From the NCBI GenBank assembly GCA_965601955.1, contig OZ271855.1:1364001-1428000 (forward strand): a stretch of DNA of 64,000 nt, in the 5' to 3' direction. The notes beneath the pieces were generated by a model. That model was not told where the DNA came from. It worked only from the letters and a program-made list of their open reading frames with translations, and searched no databases. This DNA comes from RHLJ01 sp965601955. GTDB taxonomy: Bacteria; Bacteroidota; Rhodothermia; Balneolales; Balneolaceae. Below are positions 18,883 to 28,323 of this stretch, in pieces. Positions within the stretch are counted from its first letter, which is position 1. Every line of letters begins with the position of its first letter. Position numbers and translations under genes: made by a program.

Positions 18883-19986
18883 TTTAATTCCAAGTAGCCC
18901 TAGCTCCCCATACTTCTCCAGGTATTTATTATCCAGGTTTAAATATGGATACTCAAATCGATAAGGGCGATCGGTTCTTAATTTTGAGAAAAGAGCAGCT
19001 TTATCCTCTCGGTTCGTTAAATCTCTCAGAACAGCATCATATTCTTTAATAGGATGTAAACGACTTAACAATTGAGAAAGCGAATAGCTAAGATGCGCTA
19101 GTTCAATATTCTTCCGTTCATACAAATGATCAATAGCCGGTGACTCAAGACCAAAAAACTGGCAAAACTGCTCGATGATTATTTTACTCGCATTCAATTT
19201 AGCTTGTTCAGAATACCCTGCAATATGTGGAGTAGCTAAAAAAGCACGATTTGCAAGTCCGGGACTAAAATTCGGTTCACCTTCCCATACATCGATGATA
19301 CAATCACCTACTATACCAGCGTCAAGAGCTTTCATAAGTGCTGATTCTTTAACTACTCCTCCACGTGAAGCGTTGATGATAAGTTTGAATTGGTTGCTCT
19401 CAAGGATTTCCTCATGGAGCCAGTGAAAGGTGGGGTATCTACCTGATTTAGTCAGGGGAACGTGAAAAGTAAGTATGTCACATCCTAGGAGTTCCTCCAA
19501 TGAACATGAAGTAAAATCCGCATCAATTTCTTCCCTGGGAGGATCATAAGAGTGATGGTAGAGCCCAAACTTCTTGAACAGGTTGGAGACAGCTGTTCCT
19601 GTTTTACCCATTCCTACAATCCCAAACGTTAGCTTCTCCAGGTTGACTTCCTTTTCCATACTCCATAAAAGGAGGGAAGTAAGTACATATTCTGCTACCG
19701 CCCTTGCATTGCATCCTTTAGCATCAAAAAAGGAGATTTCTTGAGATTCGAGATAATCAATATCTACATGATCGCTCCCGGATGACCCAGTACCTACAAA
19801 TTTTAAAGAAGAAGGAAGTACTGGAAAATTAGGCTTATTTATCTTTGTTACGGTTCTAATTAGAAGAGCATCGAAGCCGTTTAAGTCTTGAAATTTTGCC
19901 TGGGGATCATAAAAAGTTAGCTCGACCTCCTGAGGAGTGAGCAGGCTCAGTTTATAGAGGTTTTGATCGGCAAGTACTTTGATCAA
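18865..19986 (-). CDS. pdxB: 4-phosphoerythronate dehydrogenase-like D-2-hydroxyacid dehydrogenase
   Basis: About 373 residues if the TTG at 19986 is used (M-IKVLADQNLYKL), which matches the family N-terminus. An in-frame ATG at 20040 would add 18 residues but would overlap the divergent start at 20039, so I prefer the TTG. The NAD-binding fold shows FGIVGMGKTGTAV, and catalytic Arg, Glu and His fall in INASRGGVV, DVWEGEPNF and ATPHIAGYS. The C-terminal region resembles the PdxB dimerisation domain. PdxB oxidises 4-phosphoerythronate in the pyridoxal-phosphate pathway. The extreme C-terminus seems to be replaced by repeat sequence. Confidence 0.8.
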   Translation of the reverse strand: MIKVLADQNLYKLSLLTPQEVELTFYDPQAKFQDLNGFDALLIRTVTKINKPNFPVLPSSLKFVGTGSSGSDHVDIDYLESQEISFFDAKGCNARAVAEYVLTSLLLWSMEKEVNLEKLTFGIVGMGKTGTAVSNLFKKFGLYHHSYDPPREEIDADFTSCSLEELLGCDILTFHVPLTKSGRYPTFHWLHEEILESNQFKLIINASRGGVVKESALMKALDAGIVGDCIIDVWEGEPNFSPGLANRAFLATPHIAGYSEQAKLNASKIIIEQFCQFFGLESPAIDHLYERKNIELAHLSYSLSQLLSRLHPIKEYDAVLRDLTNREDKAALFSKLRTDRPYRFEYPYLNLDNKYLEKYGELGLLGIKPHLRT

Positions 19987-20038
19987 AGAAATTGGGCTTA
20001 AAATGAGAAAATAACACGAATTTGACCTATTTTTGGCC

Positions 20039-21382
20039 ATGAGCTCCAAGTATAACATAGTTTCCCTAATTCGCAAAAAGAGGGATGGCCAGTCTTTAAC
20101 AAGTGATGAGATTCACTATCTCGTTCATGCATATACCGATCATACTATTCAGGATTACCAAATGAGTGCCTTTCTTATGGCTGCTTACCTGAACGGGTTG
20201 AATATGGAAGAATCGGCAGCACTTACCGATTCTATGCTTGAATCTGGGATTATAGTTGATTTATCGGATATCCCGGGTGTTAAAGTAGACAAGCACTCGA
20301 CCGGAGGAGTAGGAGATAAGTTATCGCTAATCCTTGCTCCTGTAGTAGCTAGTGCCGGGGTGCCTGTACCTATGATTTCGGGCAGAGGTCTTGGCCATAC
20401 AGGTGGGACGCTTGATAAACTTGAGTCTATTCCAGGGTTTTACACCGATATGGATTTGAAACGATATCACGACATCATTTCAAAGCACAACCTGGTATTA
20501 GCAGGGCAAACCAAAGAAATAGCGCCGGCCGACAAAAAGCTTTACGCACTGAGAGACGTTACTGCTACCGTTGAATCCATTCCTTTAATTGCCGGAAGTA
20601 TTATGAGCAAGAAGCTGGCAGAGGGTATTGACGCACTAGTACTGGATGTGAAATATGGTTCCGGCGCTTTTATGAAGAATGTGGACTTAGCTATTGAACT
20701 TGCTGAAGAACTGGTAGGAATCGGAGAACGATTCGACAAAAAAACGATCGCATTTCTTACGAATATGAATCAGCCTCTCGGTTATAAAATCGGGAATTGG
20801 TTCGAGGTTGAAGAATGTGTAGAAGCACTTCAGGGAAAAGGCCCGGATGATATAATGAAGCTCTCAAACTTGCTTTCGGGCACTATGATTTATCTGGGCG
20901 AAAAGGCGAAAAGTATTGAAGAAGGAATTGAAATAAGTGAGCGGCAAATTGAAAACGGCCAGGCTTTTCAAAAGTGGATTGATATTGTTGAGGAGCAGGG
21001 CGGTGATAGCTCGTTGATCATTGATACAAGGAATTATCCTAAGGCCAGCTATGAATTTGAGTTAAAAAGCAAGGAAAGTGGCTACATAAAAGCCATGGAA
21101 TCCTATCAGATAGGAATGGCTTCTTTAGAGCTTGGAGCTGGCCGCAGAGAAAAAGAAGATATAATCGATCCAACTGCCGGTATTATTCTGAAAAAGAAAG
21201 TAGGAGACAAAATTGAAGAGGGTGAAACAATTTTGACAGGGTATACGAACAAGCCCGCCATGATTGAAATTGTTACAGAAGAGTTATTCCAAGCAGTGGA
21301 AATCGGAAATGAGCGTCCAGAGCCGGAACCTTTGGTCACTCATGTTTGCGACAGCCAAGGCACAAGGGCATTTGAGCTTTAG
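20039..21382 (+). CDS. Pyrimidine-nucleoside (thymidine) phosphorylase
   Basis: 447 residues from the ATG at 20039. The phosphorylase signature KHSTGGVGDK (85-94), the SGRGLGHTGGTLDKLESIPG block and the C-terminal pyrimidine-nucleoside phosphorylase domain (GYIKAMESYQIG to the end) are all present. It splits thymidine or uridine with phosphate to a base and a (deoxy)ribose-1-phosphate. Separating Pdp from DeoA would need alignment. It is transcribed divergently from pdxB. Confidence 0.95.
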   Translation: MSSKYNIVSLIRKKRDGQSLTSDEIHYLVHAYTDHTIQDYQMSAFLMAAYLNGLNMEESAALTDSMLESGIIVDLSDIPGVKVDKHSTGGVGDKLSLILAPVVASAGVPVPMISGRGLGHTGGTLDKLESIPGFYTDMDLKRYHDIISKHNLVLAGQTKEIAPADKKLYALRDVTATVESIPLIAGSIMSKKLAEGIDALVLDVKYGSGAFMKNVDLAIELAEELVGIGERFDKKTIAFLTNMNQPLGYKIGNWFEVEECVEALQGKGPDDIMKLSNLLSGTMIYLGEKAKSIEEGIEISERQIENGQAFQKWIDIVEEQGGDSSLIIDTRNYPKASYEFELKSKESGYIKAMESYQIGMASLELGAGRREKEDIIDPTAGIILKKKVGDKIEEGETILTGYTNKPAMIEIVTEELFQAVEIGNERPEPEPLVTHVCDSQGTRAFEL

Positions 21383-21455
21383 CATGTTGAATTACTATAA
21401 TAATCAGTTAACTTAGTTCCTGCATACAAAGGGCATAAAAAAAATACACAGAACC

Positions 21456-22199
21456 ATGTTTAAACGATTTATTCGCGCTATCAGATCCTTATTCGGTGGA
21501 GTTATCAGCTCAATGGAAAATCCAAAATTAATCCTTGAGCAAAACATAAGAGAATTAAACGACCAGATTCCTCAAATGAATGAGAATATCGCTACCGTTA
21601 AAGCGAATCTCATTATGCTTCAGAAAGAAGTAAAACGTAACGAAAATCAAATCATTGAGCTTACTTCCAAAATTAAATCAGCCATCAAGGCGAACAGAGA
21701 TGATATTGCTGAGGGGTATGCACTTCAATTGGAAAAGGCGAAAGAAACTATTGTTCATTCTAAAGAACAACTAGCTTTTGCAGAGCGTGCTTATGAGAAA
21801 GCATTGAAAGTGAAGAAAGTATTCATGCGTGAAAAGGATCGTAAGATTCAGGAAGCCAAAGAAGCTTTACGTGCCAGTGAAAGAGCCGAATGGCAATCTA
21901 AGATTGCGGATACCTTAGAGCAATTTGAGGTGGGTGGACTTGACCAGACCCATGATGAAATGATTAACCGACTTAATGAAGAGACGGCTAAAAACGAAGC
22001 TCGCATGGAAATTGCATTAGATAGTATTGATACCCAGACTATGGAGATTGAAGCTAATGCCGAAAAAATCCGGGCACATGAATTGGTTGAACAATTCAAG
22101 TTGGAAATGGGTGAGACCTCCGGTTCTATTTCTATCGAAGAAGAGCCTGTTAAGGAGCAAGCTCCTTCTAAATCGGTTGGTAATAAAGAGAAGAGCTAA
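21456..22199 (+). CDS. pspA: PspA/IM30 family membrane-stress protein
   Basis: 247 residues, almost entirely helical coiled-coil. Family features include the amphipathic N-terminal helix MFKRFIRAIRSLFGGVISSMENP, the conserved LILEQNIRELNDQ and the long charged heptad helices after it. PspA/Vipp1 proteins are ESCRT-III-like and bind stressed membranes. The C-terminus has a low-complexity Glu/Ser/Lys tail. It starts a run of four tightly packed genes (gaps of 12 and 5 bp, then a 4-nt overlap). Confidence 0.92.
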   Translation: MFKRFIRAIRSLFGGVISSMENPKLILEQNIRELNDQIPQMNENIATVKANLIMLQKEVKRNENQIIELTSKIKSAIKANRDDIAEGYALQLEKAKETIVHSKEQLAFAERAYEKALKVKKVFMREKDRKIQEAKEALRASERAEWQSKIADTLEQFEVGGLDQTHDEMINRLNEETAKNEARMEIALDSIDTQTMEIEANAEKIRAHELVEQFKLEMGETSGSISIEEEPVKEQAPSKSVGNKEKS

Positions 22200-22211
22200 A
22201 CATTTTCTGAG

Positions 22212-22685
22212 ATGAGTACCCGGAGCGAACAAGAACGTGAACGCCTCAAAGAGGAATACAAAGATCATTATCGAAGGATCAAAGAGGCGAAAGAGCAGCT
22301 GCGTCAGACTCAGCAGAAGGGGAAAATTGCCCAGGCATTAAATAATATGAATGCTGATAACCTTCTGGAGTCAGTGGATGAATTCCTTGGCAAGGTAAAA
22401 GAAAGGGTAGTAAGCGCAGAAGCACGGCTTGATGTGGCCATGGATAGTCTGGATGAAGATGATCCCAAAACTGCAGCAGGTAAATTAAAGCAGGAAGAGC
22501 TTGATGCTGAAATGAAGAAGCAAAAAGCAAAACAAACCCTGCAGCAGGTTAAAGCCGAAATGGGCATGCTTTACTCAGAAATAGAAAAGCATGCTGACGA
22601 AATTCAGGCCGAAAAAACGATCGGTACCAAAAAAAATGAAACACCAGATGATGATACATCATCAGAAGGGGACACTCCAGAATAG
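22212..22685 (+). CDS. Coiled-coil protein of unknown function, PspA-associated
   Basis: 157 residues, nearly all charged helix (Lys, Glu, Gln and Ala) with a Asp/Glu/Thr-rich tail; no membrane helix or signal peptide. It has faint similarity in composition to the PspA repeat region (RVVSAEARLDVAMDSLDEDDPKTAAGKL). It is 12 bp after pspA and 5 bp before the next gene. I would guess it works with PspA, but no family is recognised. Confidence 0.6.
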   Translation: MSTRSEQERERLKEEYKDHYRRIKEAKEQLRQTQQKGKIAQALNNMNADNLLESVDEFLGKVKERVVSAEARLDVAMDSLDEDDPKTAAGKLKQEELDAEMKKQKAKQTLQQVKAEMGMLYSEIEKHADEIQAEKTIGTKKNETPDDDTSSEGDTPE

Positions 22686-22690
22686 CAAAC

Positions 22691-23584
22691 ATGTCGGCTG
22701 ACGAACTAAATATAAATTATACCCGAGAAGCTTTTTTAAATCCTATCAATTTGGGGGTTTTGCTAGTATCAACCTTAGGAGCTTTGTTTTTTAGCAATCT
22801 AAGTGTTGATGTATCTAATATTCTGCTTTCAACGGTATTTGGTGTTGAGTTGATGTATTTAGGCGTAGTGCCCAAGCTTCCTCGCTTTAGAAAAAGGGTT
22901 GAGCTCAAGAAAATCAAAGAGCGTCACGCTGCAAATAACGAAAAGGATTTGTTCCAGGCACTGGATTCAGCCAGCCAGAAAAGGTTTTTAGTATTGAAGC
23001 ACCTTGCTCAGTTAGTACAGGAGAACTTCGAAAAACTGCCATACAGTTCACAGGGATTGTTAGACAACATCAAAAAGAAGATTGATGAACTCTTGGGCAA
23101 CTATTTAACCCTGCTTGATTTAATTAAACGATATGAAGTTTATCTGAATACATCTCTTGAGACAAATTTGAAGGAAGAAGTAATTCGAGAAATTGAACAG
23201 ATTAAAAGTCTTGACTCCGAGAAATTGAAACGAACGAAGTCACGCAGGGTTGCCATCATGCAAAAGCGGCTTCAAAAGTTTAAGATTGCCAAAGAGAAGT
23301 ATTTAGTATGTGAAACTCACCTGGAGACTATCGAGGATGCGGTTCGTTACATTTATGAGCAATCCATGACAATGAGCAATCCAGAGGAAATTGGATTCCA
23401 GCTTGATAACCTGCTTACAGAGGTAGATGAGACTTCTCAACTTATTGACGACCTGGACCAGGATATCCTTCCTGAATACACTACAGAATGGGAAACAGAA
23501 CTCGACTTTGATTCTATTTTGGACGAACTTTCTGACGAAGTAGATAACGCAACTAATCCGAAAAAAAGAGTTCAAAATAAATGA
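22691..23584 (+). CDS. Membrane protein with C-terminal helical domain, PspA-associated, unknown
   Basis: 297 residues. Two membrane helices (about 17-32 and 36-58) form a short hairpin at the N-terminus, followed by a long cytosolic helical region (about 70-280) with an acidic C-terminus. No enzyme motifs. The arrangement (membrane hairpin plus long helices) and the position after pspA suggest a membrane anchor or sensor in the same system; that is inference. Its stop overlaps the next start by 4 nt. Confidence 0.6.
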   Translation: MSADELNINYTREAFLNPINLGVLLVSTLGALFFSNLSVDVSNILLSTVFGVELMYLGVVPKLPRFRKRVELKKIKERHAANNEKDLFQALDSASQKRFLVLKHLAQLVQENFEKLPYSSQGLLDNIKKKIDELLGNYLTLLDLIKRYEVYLNTSLETNLKEEVIREIEQIKSLDSEKLKRTKSRRVAIMQKRLQKFKIAKEKYLVCETHLETIEDAVRYIYEQSMTMSNPEEIGFQLDNLLTEVDETSQLIDDLDQDILPEYTTEWETELDFDSILDELSDEVDNATNPKKRVQNK

Positions 23585-24360
23585 CCCCTTCTTTTGATAC
23601 GCTAATCCTAGAGGTAGATGAATCAGGGATAGCAACAGTCAGCATCAATCGACCTAAGCAACTAAATGCATTAAATAACCAGGTTTTTGAAGATCTGGAT
23701 GCTGCCATTGACCACATCCGGGCCAATGATGACATTAGAGCGGTCATTATCGCAGGTTCAGGAGATAAAGCTTTTGTTGCTGGTGCTGATATCAAAGAAT
23801 TTGCAGATTTTGATTCTGAACAAGCTGTAACTCTTTCAAGTAGGGGGCACAGGGTGTTCCAAAAGTTGGAAGGTACTACCAAACCCATCGTTGCAGCGAT
23901 TAATGGGTATGCATTAGGCGGAGGATTTGAATTGGCCTTAGCCTGTCATCTTCGGGTAGCTTCTCAAACCACTGTGGTAGGGTTACCGGAAGTTAGTTTA
24001 GGCTTAATCCCCGGTTATGGGGGAACTCAACGGCTACCATTATTAATTGGAAAGGCTAAGGCACTCGAACTAATTATGTCAGGGAGGTTTGTCAAGGTTG
24101 AAGAAGCTCTTCAATTAGGGATAGTGAATCAGGTTACAGAAGAGGATGTAGTAGGGGCCGCAAAAAAAATGCTACAAGGGATTATCAAACAGGCTCCCCT
24201 GGCTATAAAAAATGCTATATTAGCGACGAAAGAAGCAGGTAAAGATTCGGGATATGGATCGGAGGCAAATCTTTTTGGAGAATTGTTTTCCACTGCTGAT
24301 TTTAAGGAAGGAACTTTGGCTTTTATGGAAAAAAGAAAACCGAATTTCTCCGGTAAATAG
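23581..24360 (+). CDS. Enoyl-CoA hydratase/isomerase family protein
   Basis: 259 residues of crotonase fold. The two oxyanion-hole stretches are clear: AFVAGADIKEFADF and INGYALGGGFELALACHLR. Glutamates expected of a hydratase fall in LPEVSLGLIPGYGGTQRLP. Likely hydrates trans-2-enoyl-CoA or a related substrate. It overlaps the upstream PspA-associated gene (ATGA), so it belongs to the same operon; a biochemical link is not obvious. Confidence 0.93.
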   Translation: MTPSFDTLILEVDESGIATVSINRPKQLNALNNQVFEDLDAAIDHIRANDDIRAVIIAGSGDKAFVAGADIKEFADFDSEQAVTLSSRGHRVFQKLEGTTKPIVAAINGYALGGGFELALACHLRVASQTTVVGLPEVSLGLIPGYGGTQRLPLLIGKAKALELIMSGRFVKVEEALQLGIVNQVTEEDVVGAAKKMLQGIIKQAPLAIKNAILATKEAGKDSGYGSEANLFGELFSTADFKEGTLAFMEKRKPNFSGK

Positions 24361-24439
24361 GAACGAATTGAATCTGAATGAGCGACGAGCCTCCATCGGG
24401 TAGTACATATTCATCTCAACATATAGGAGTCCAATAAGT

Positions 24440-25714
24440 ATGGAGTGGCTCCTTATCATCGCAACTATTCTCCTCAGTGGATTCTTTTCAGGATCAGAAA
24501 TAGCCTTTGTTTCGGCTAATAAGCTCAAACTTGAGGTCGCTTCCCGAAAAAGAAACGTGGTAGCCAGTTCACTTGGCTTTTTTAAAGAAAACCCCGAGAC
24601 TTTTCTAACTACTACTTTGGTGGGGAATAATATCATCAACGTATTGTACGCCACATTCATGGCCATTTTTCTCATTTCGCCAATTGATTATTATTCAGAG
24701 GCCTGGTTTAGTCATACTCCTACTGACTTTGAAATCCTGCTTGTCCAAACCATTATAGCATCAGTTTTAATTATGCTGTTTGGTGAAATTCTTCCGAAAG
24801 CCATTTTTAGAGCACAGGCAGATTTCATGCTCGGATTGATTGCTATCCCATTACGCATTTTCTATTTCCTGCTCTGCCCACTTATTTCCCTTGCCAATGG
24901 CTCGTCCAATATCCTTATCAAATGGCTGGTACCAAACGCTGAACAGGCTTCTTCTTTGTACCGCCGCCAGGATGTAGAGTTAATCTTCAAAGAGCTTCGT
25001 GAAAGTGGAGGAAGTGAAGATCTCGATCAGGATGATTCTGAAATTCTTCACAATGTGCTTGAGTTGTCTTCCAAACGGGTAAAAGATTCCATGATTCCCC
25101 GAATTGAGATTGAAGCTGTAGAGAAAAAAACATTGTTGGATGAAGTACTCGATTTATTTATCAAATCGGGTCATTCCAAGTTGCCTGTGTATCAGGATTC
25201 TATTGATGATGTAATTGGGGTTGTTTTTGCCTATGACCTGTTTAATAATCCTAAATCGCTTAGTGAGCTCATACGGCCCGTGAAATTGGTTCCTTCCAGT
25301 AAAAAATCGAAGGACTTGCTTACCGAATTCAGGCAAACAAAGCTTTCAGTGGCTATTGTTCTGGATGAGTATGGAGGAACAGCAGGTATGGTAACGATTG
25401 AGGATTTGATAGAAGAAGTAGTTGGAGATATTCAGGATGAGCATGATACAGATGATGATATCATCAAAAAATTGTCTCCAAATACCTATGTTATAAGCGG
25501 CAATGTGGAAATTGAGGAGCTTTCAAGTAGATTTTCGGAAATTGAATTACCGGTGGAACCTTCTGAATATGATACCGTAGCGGGCTACATTATAAATACT
25601 TTGGGGCGCATACCGACGGTGAATGAAGAGGTGCTTATTGGGGACAAAAAGTTCATTATCAGTAAAGCTACCCAAAGCAGAATTGAAACTGTAAAGCTTA
25701 TTTTAATAGAGTAG
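24440..25714 (+). CDS. CNNM/CorC-type membrane protein with CBS domains (hemolysin family)
   Basis: 424 residues. A DUF21/CNNM membrane domain (about 1-190, beginning MEWLLIIATILLSGFFSGSE) is followed by two CBS domains (about 200-335; DSMIPRIEIEAV and LDEYGGTAGMVTIEDLIEEVVGDIQDEHD) and a CorC_HlyC C-terminal domain (about 345-424). The family is associated with magnesium or other divalent-cation efflux. The name hemolysin is historical only. Confidence 0.93.
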   Translation: MEWLLIIATILLSGFFSGSEIAFVSANKLKLEVASRKRNVVASSLGFFKENPETFLTTTLVGNNIINVLYATFMAIFLISPIDYYSEAWFSHTPTDFEILLVQTIIASVLIMLFGEILPKAIFRAQADFMLGLIAIPLRIFYFLLCPLISLANGSSNILIKWLVPNAEQASSLYRRQDVELIFKELRESGGSEDLDQDDSEILHNVLELSSKRVKDSMIPRIEIEAVEKKTLLDEVLDLFIKSGHSKLPVYQDSIDDVIGVVFAYDLFNNPKSLSELIRPVKLVPSSKKSKDLLTEFRQTKLSVAIVLDEYGGTAGMVTIEDLIEEVVGDIQDEHDTDDDIIKKLSPNTYVISGNVEIEELSSRFSEIELPVEPSEYDTVAGYIINTLGRIPTVNEEVLIGDKKFIISKATQSRIETVKLILIE

Positions 25715-25725
25715 CTAGGTATCTA

Positions 25726-25777
25726 AGTGACAAAGTAGCAAAGTGTACATAAGTACTCACTTTGCTACTTTGTCACT
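25726..25777. repeat. Perfect 20-bp inverted repeat between CNNM and AAA genes
   Basis: AGTGACAAAGTAGCAAAGTG at 25726-25745 is repeated exactly as its complement at 25758-25777, with a 12-base loop. It could serve as a transcription end, but there is no clean T-run, so I list it as a repeat. Confidence 0.75.
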
Positions 25778-25806
25778 CGACTACTCTGACACTTAAAAAA
25801 ATAAAG

Positions 25807-27519
25807 ATGTTTGATAACTACCCTAACTGGTCACAGGATTTTGCAAGAAAGTATCTAAGCCGAACCATTAATACGTTCCTTTTACATGGAAACGTTCATG
25901 ATTTGGTTCCACTTAAAACAGAAGATGGTACCGAATTCAATCGATTAAAAACCTTTCTTTCGGATGAGTTTTTTGGGGCTCGCGATTATGTGATTTTCTA
26001 TGACCGTGCTTCAGGTATTTACTTCAGAGATAAAGAATCCCAGGCAGATTTCAACCAGGCGATAGCTGGCCGTGATAGTTTAGTAGGTACAGATTACGCT
26101 AATAAAATGCCTAAAGACCCGGTTCGTGTATTCTCTTTATTAGAGCAGTATTTTAGGCTCCGCTTAGATCAAAAGAAGAGCGTTGCGCTAATTGTTGATT
26201 ACGCGGAGACCATCATCCCAATGAGCGATGCCAGCTCAACCGGTAATGAAGACCGGACATCATTGGTATATCTATCACGCTGGGCACATGATCCCATGTT
26301 TTTAGCTTCGGATTTCACCACCGTTTTAATCACGGAAAACCTTGCAGATCTCAACAAAACCCTGATCCAAAATCCATACACCACTGAGATCAAGATTAAT
26401 ATTCCCGGAGAACAGGACCGCCTGGAATTTGTAAAGTTTGAAACCAGGGACGACGACTTCAAAAAAATCTCTGCGGTTTCCCCTGAGATCATAGCACAGC
26501 AAACAGCAGGGTTGAATTATGTGAATATCAGAAGCGTGCTTTCCAACGCCCGGGAGAATAAAGAGAAGATCACTTTTGAAGGGCTTTCGGAAAACAAAAA
26601 AGAACTGATTGAAGCGGAGGCTTATGGCCTCCTGGAATTTGTAGAAACTCCATATTCATTAGATAATGTGGCAGGGCACACTCATGTAAAATCCCATCTT
26701 CGAAAAGCAGTAAAAGCATTGAAGGAAGGGCGTCAGGATGTAATGCCGATGGGTTATTTGGTATGTGGGCCTGTTGGGACTGGTAAAACCTTCCTGGTCA
26801 CTTGTTTTGCAACCGAAGTTGGTGTTCCAATGGTTAAGCTCAAGAACTTTAGAAGCCAGTGGCAGGGAGTAACCGAGGGTAATCTTGAGAAGATTCTCTC
26901 CATTCTAAAGGCAATGGCTCCGGTTGCGGTTATGATTGATGAGGCAGACGCCTATTTGGGTGACCGTAATGCCAGTGGAGATAGCGGTGTTTCCAGCCGG
27001 GTATTCTCGCAGATCGCTACATTTATGAGTGATACCAGCAACCGTGGTAGAATTATCTGGTTCCTGATGACTGCTCGTCCGGATTTAATGCCGATCGATT
27101 TGAAGCGACAGGGAAGGGCAGAAGAGCACCTTGCACTATTCCCTCCTCATACCAATGAGGAACGCATTGAGCTTTTCAATGCAATGAAAAAGAAGACGGG
27201 TTTGAAGATGACCGAAGAATATATTCCGGCTATCATTGAGGAAGGCTTTAAAACATTCTCCGGAGCTGATATGGAAGCAGCGTTAACTCGTGCCAAGTTC
27301 CGTGCAGCGGCTGAAGGAAGGAAGAAAGTAACCCCTCAGATTCTGGATGAGGCCCTGGCAGACTTTATTCCTCCTACTTATCCCGAGGAAGTTGAGCTTC
27401 AAACCCTGAATGCGGTAATAGAATGTACTTCTAAAGAACTGCTTCCAGAGCGGTACAGGGAGATGGACCGAAATGAAATCCTGATTAAGATTGAAGAACT
27501 GAAGTTTAGAATTGGGTAA
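25807..27519 (+). CDS. AAA family ATPase
   Basis: 570 residues from the ATG at 25807; the earlier possible start lies inside the upstream hairpin. The C-terminal AAA domain has Walker A GPVGTGKT (321-328), Walker B VMIDEAD (375-381), and sensor and arginine residues in IWFLMTARPD and LKRQGRAEEH. The first 280 residues look like a second, degenerate ATPase-like domain (LIVDYAETI) without a Walker A, similar in layout to Ycf46-like proteins. Substrate unknown. It has no neighbours transcribed with it downstream. Confidence 0.8.
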   Translation: MFDNYPNWSQDFARKYLSRTINTFLLHGNVHDLVPLKTEDGTEFNRLKTFLSDEFFGARDYVIFYDRASGIYFRDKESQADFNQAIAGRDSLVGTDYANKMPKDPVRVFSLLEQYFRLRLDQKKSVALIVDYAETIIPMSDASSTGNEDRTSLVYLSRWAHDPMFLASDFTTVLITENLADLNKTLIQNPYTTEIKINIPGEQDRLEFVKFETRDDDFKKISAVSPEIIAQQTAGLNYVNIRSVLSNARENKEKITFEGLSENKKELIEAEAYGLLEFVETPYSLDNVAGHTHVKSHLRKAVKALKEGRQDVMPMGYLVCGPVGTGKTFLVTCFATEVGVPMVKLKNFRSQWQGVTEGNLEKILSILKAMAPVAVMIDEADAYLGDRNASGDSGVSSRVFSQIATFMSDTSNRGRIIWFLMTARPDLMPIDLKRQGRAEEHLALFPPHTNEERIELFNAMKKKTGLKMTEEYIPAIIEEGFKTFSGADMEAALTRAKFRAAAEGRKKVTPQILDEALADFIPPTYPEEVELQTLNAVIECTSKELLPERYREMDRNEILIKIEELKFRIG

Positions 27520-27546
27520 AAAACTTCTTTCAATTAAACTCTATAT

Positions 27547-28305
27547 CTAGTTTCTATAAACCAAAGGATTGTTAGCTAGGTTCTCACCGCGCGCATGATA
27601 TAGTTTGTGGTCTGGTGCAGATTCTGGATTGAATTTCATATCCAAAGAAAAATAACGCATGGTGTATCCGCATCTACGTTTGTCAGAAGTATTGGCATTG
27701 GCTCCATGAATTATCCGGGCATCATGTAAAGAGTAATGTCCTTTTTTTAACTCAAACCAGACCACATCAGATTCGTTGAATGTTCCTTTTTTAATTTCAG
27801 TAGTAAAGGTACTGTTCTCGGTATCCTCTACTTCTTCATATTCAGAAAAGCCGTTATTTTGGGTGCCAGGTACAACTCCCATGCATCCGTTCTCTATAGT
27901 TGAATCGTCGATCGCCAACCAAATGGTTACAATCTTGTTAAGCTCGTCAAACTTCCCTTCCCAATAAGCACTGTCTTCATGCCAGGGCGTTCTTCGTCCT
28001 TTCCCAGGTTCTTTGGAGATAAAATGACTGCTAAAAAGTCCAATATTTGGCCCAATAATATCTTCCACCACATCTAATACTTCCGGGGATAAAAGAAAGT
28101 CTATTAATCTTGGGTCTCTGAAATGGGGAGTATCCAGTTCATCGGAAAGCTTTTCCCCTTTGTTTCTCAAGTGTTCTTCAAATATCTCTGTAAGCAGAGC
28201 TTGTTTGCTTTCAGAAAACAAATTTCGATAAGGTAACAGGTAGCCCTGTTTCTTGTAGAATTGAAGTTCAGATTCAGAGAAAGTATTTAATGTGGGTAGG
28301 CTCAT
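27547..28305 (-). CDS. Phytanoyl-CoA dioxygenase (PhyH) family protein
   Basis: 252 residues of double-stranded beta-helix oxygenase. The iron-binding HxD is in WHEDSAYWEG and the distal His in SLHDARIIHGANANTSDKRR, whose Arg would bind 2-oxoglutarate. It is predicted to be an Fe(II)/2-oxoglutarate hydroxylase; the substrate cannot be read from sequence. It is 18 bp upstream-to-downstream neighbour of the DoxX gene on the same strand. Confidence 0.88.
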   Translation of the reverse strand: MSLPTLNTFSESELQFYKKQGYLLPYRNLFSESKQALLTEIFEEHLRNKGEKLSDELDTPHFRDPRLIDFLLSPEVLDVVEDIIGPNIGLFSSHFISKEPGKGRRTPWHEDSAYWEGKFDELNKIVTIWLAIDDSTIENGCMGVVPGTQNNGFSEYEEVEDTENSTFTTEIKKGTFNESDVVWFELKKGHYSLHDARIIHGANANTSDKRRCGYTMRYFSLDMKFNPESAPDHKLYHARGENLANNPLVYRN

Positions 28306-28323
28306 TATATATAAGTATTCGGG

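Noticed and set aside
20040..20076. Longer starts for pdxB (ATG at 20040 or TTG at 20076)
   Set aside because: They would overlap the divergent phosphorylase start and add residues unlike the family N-terminus.
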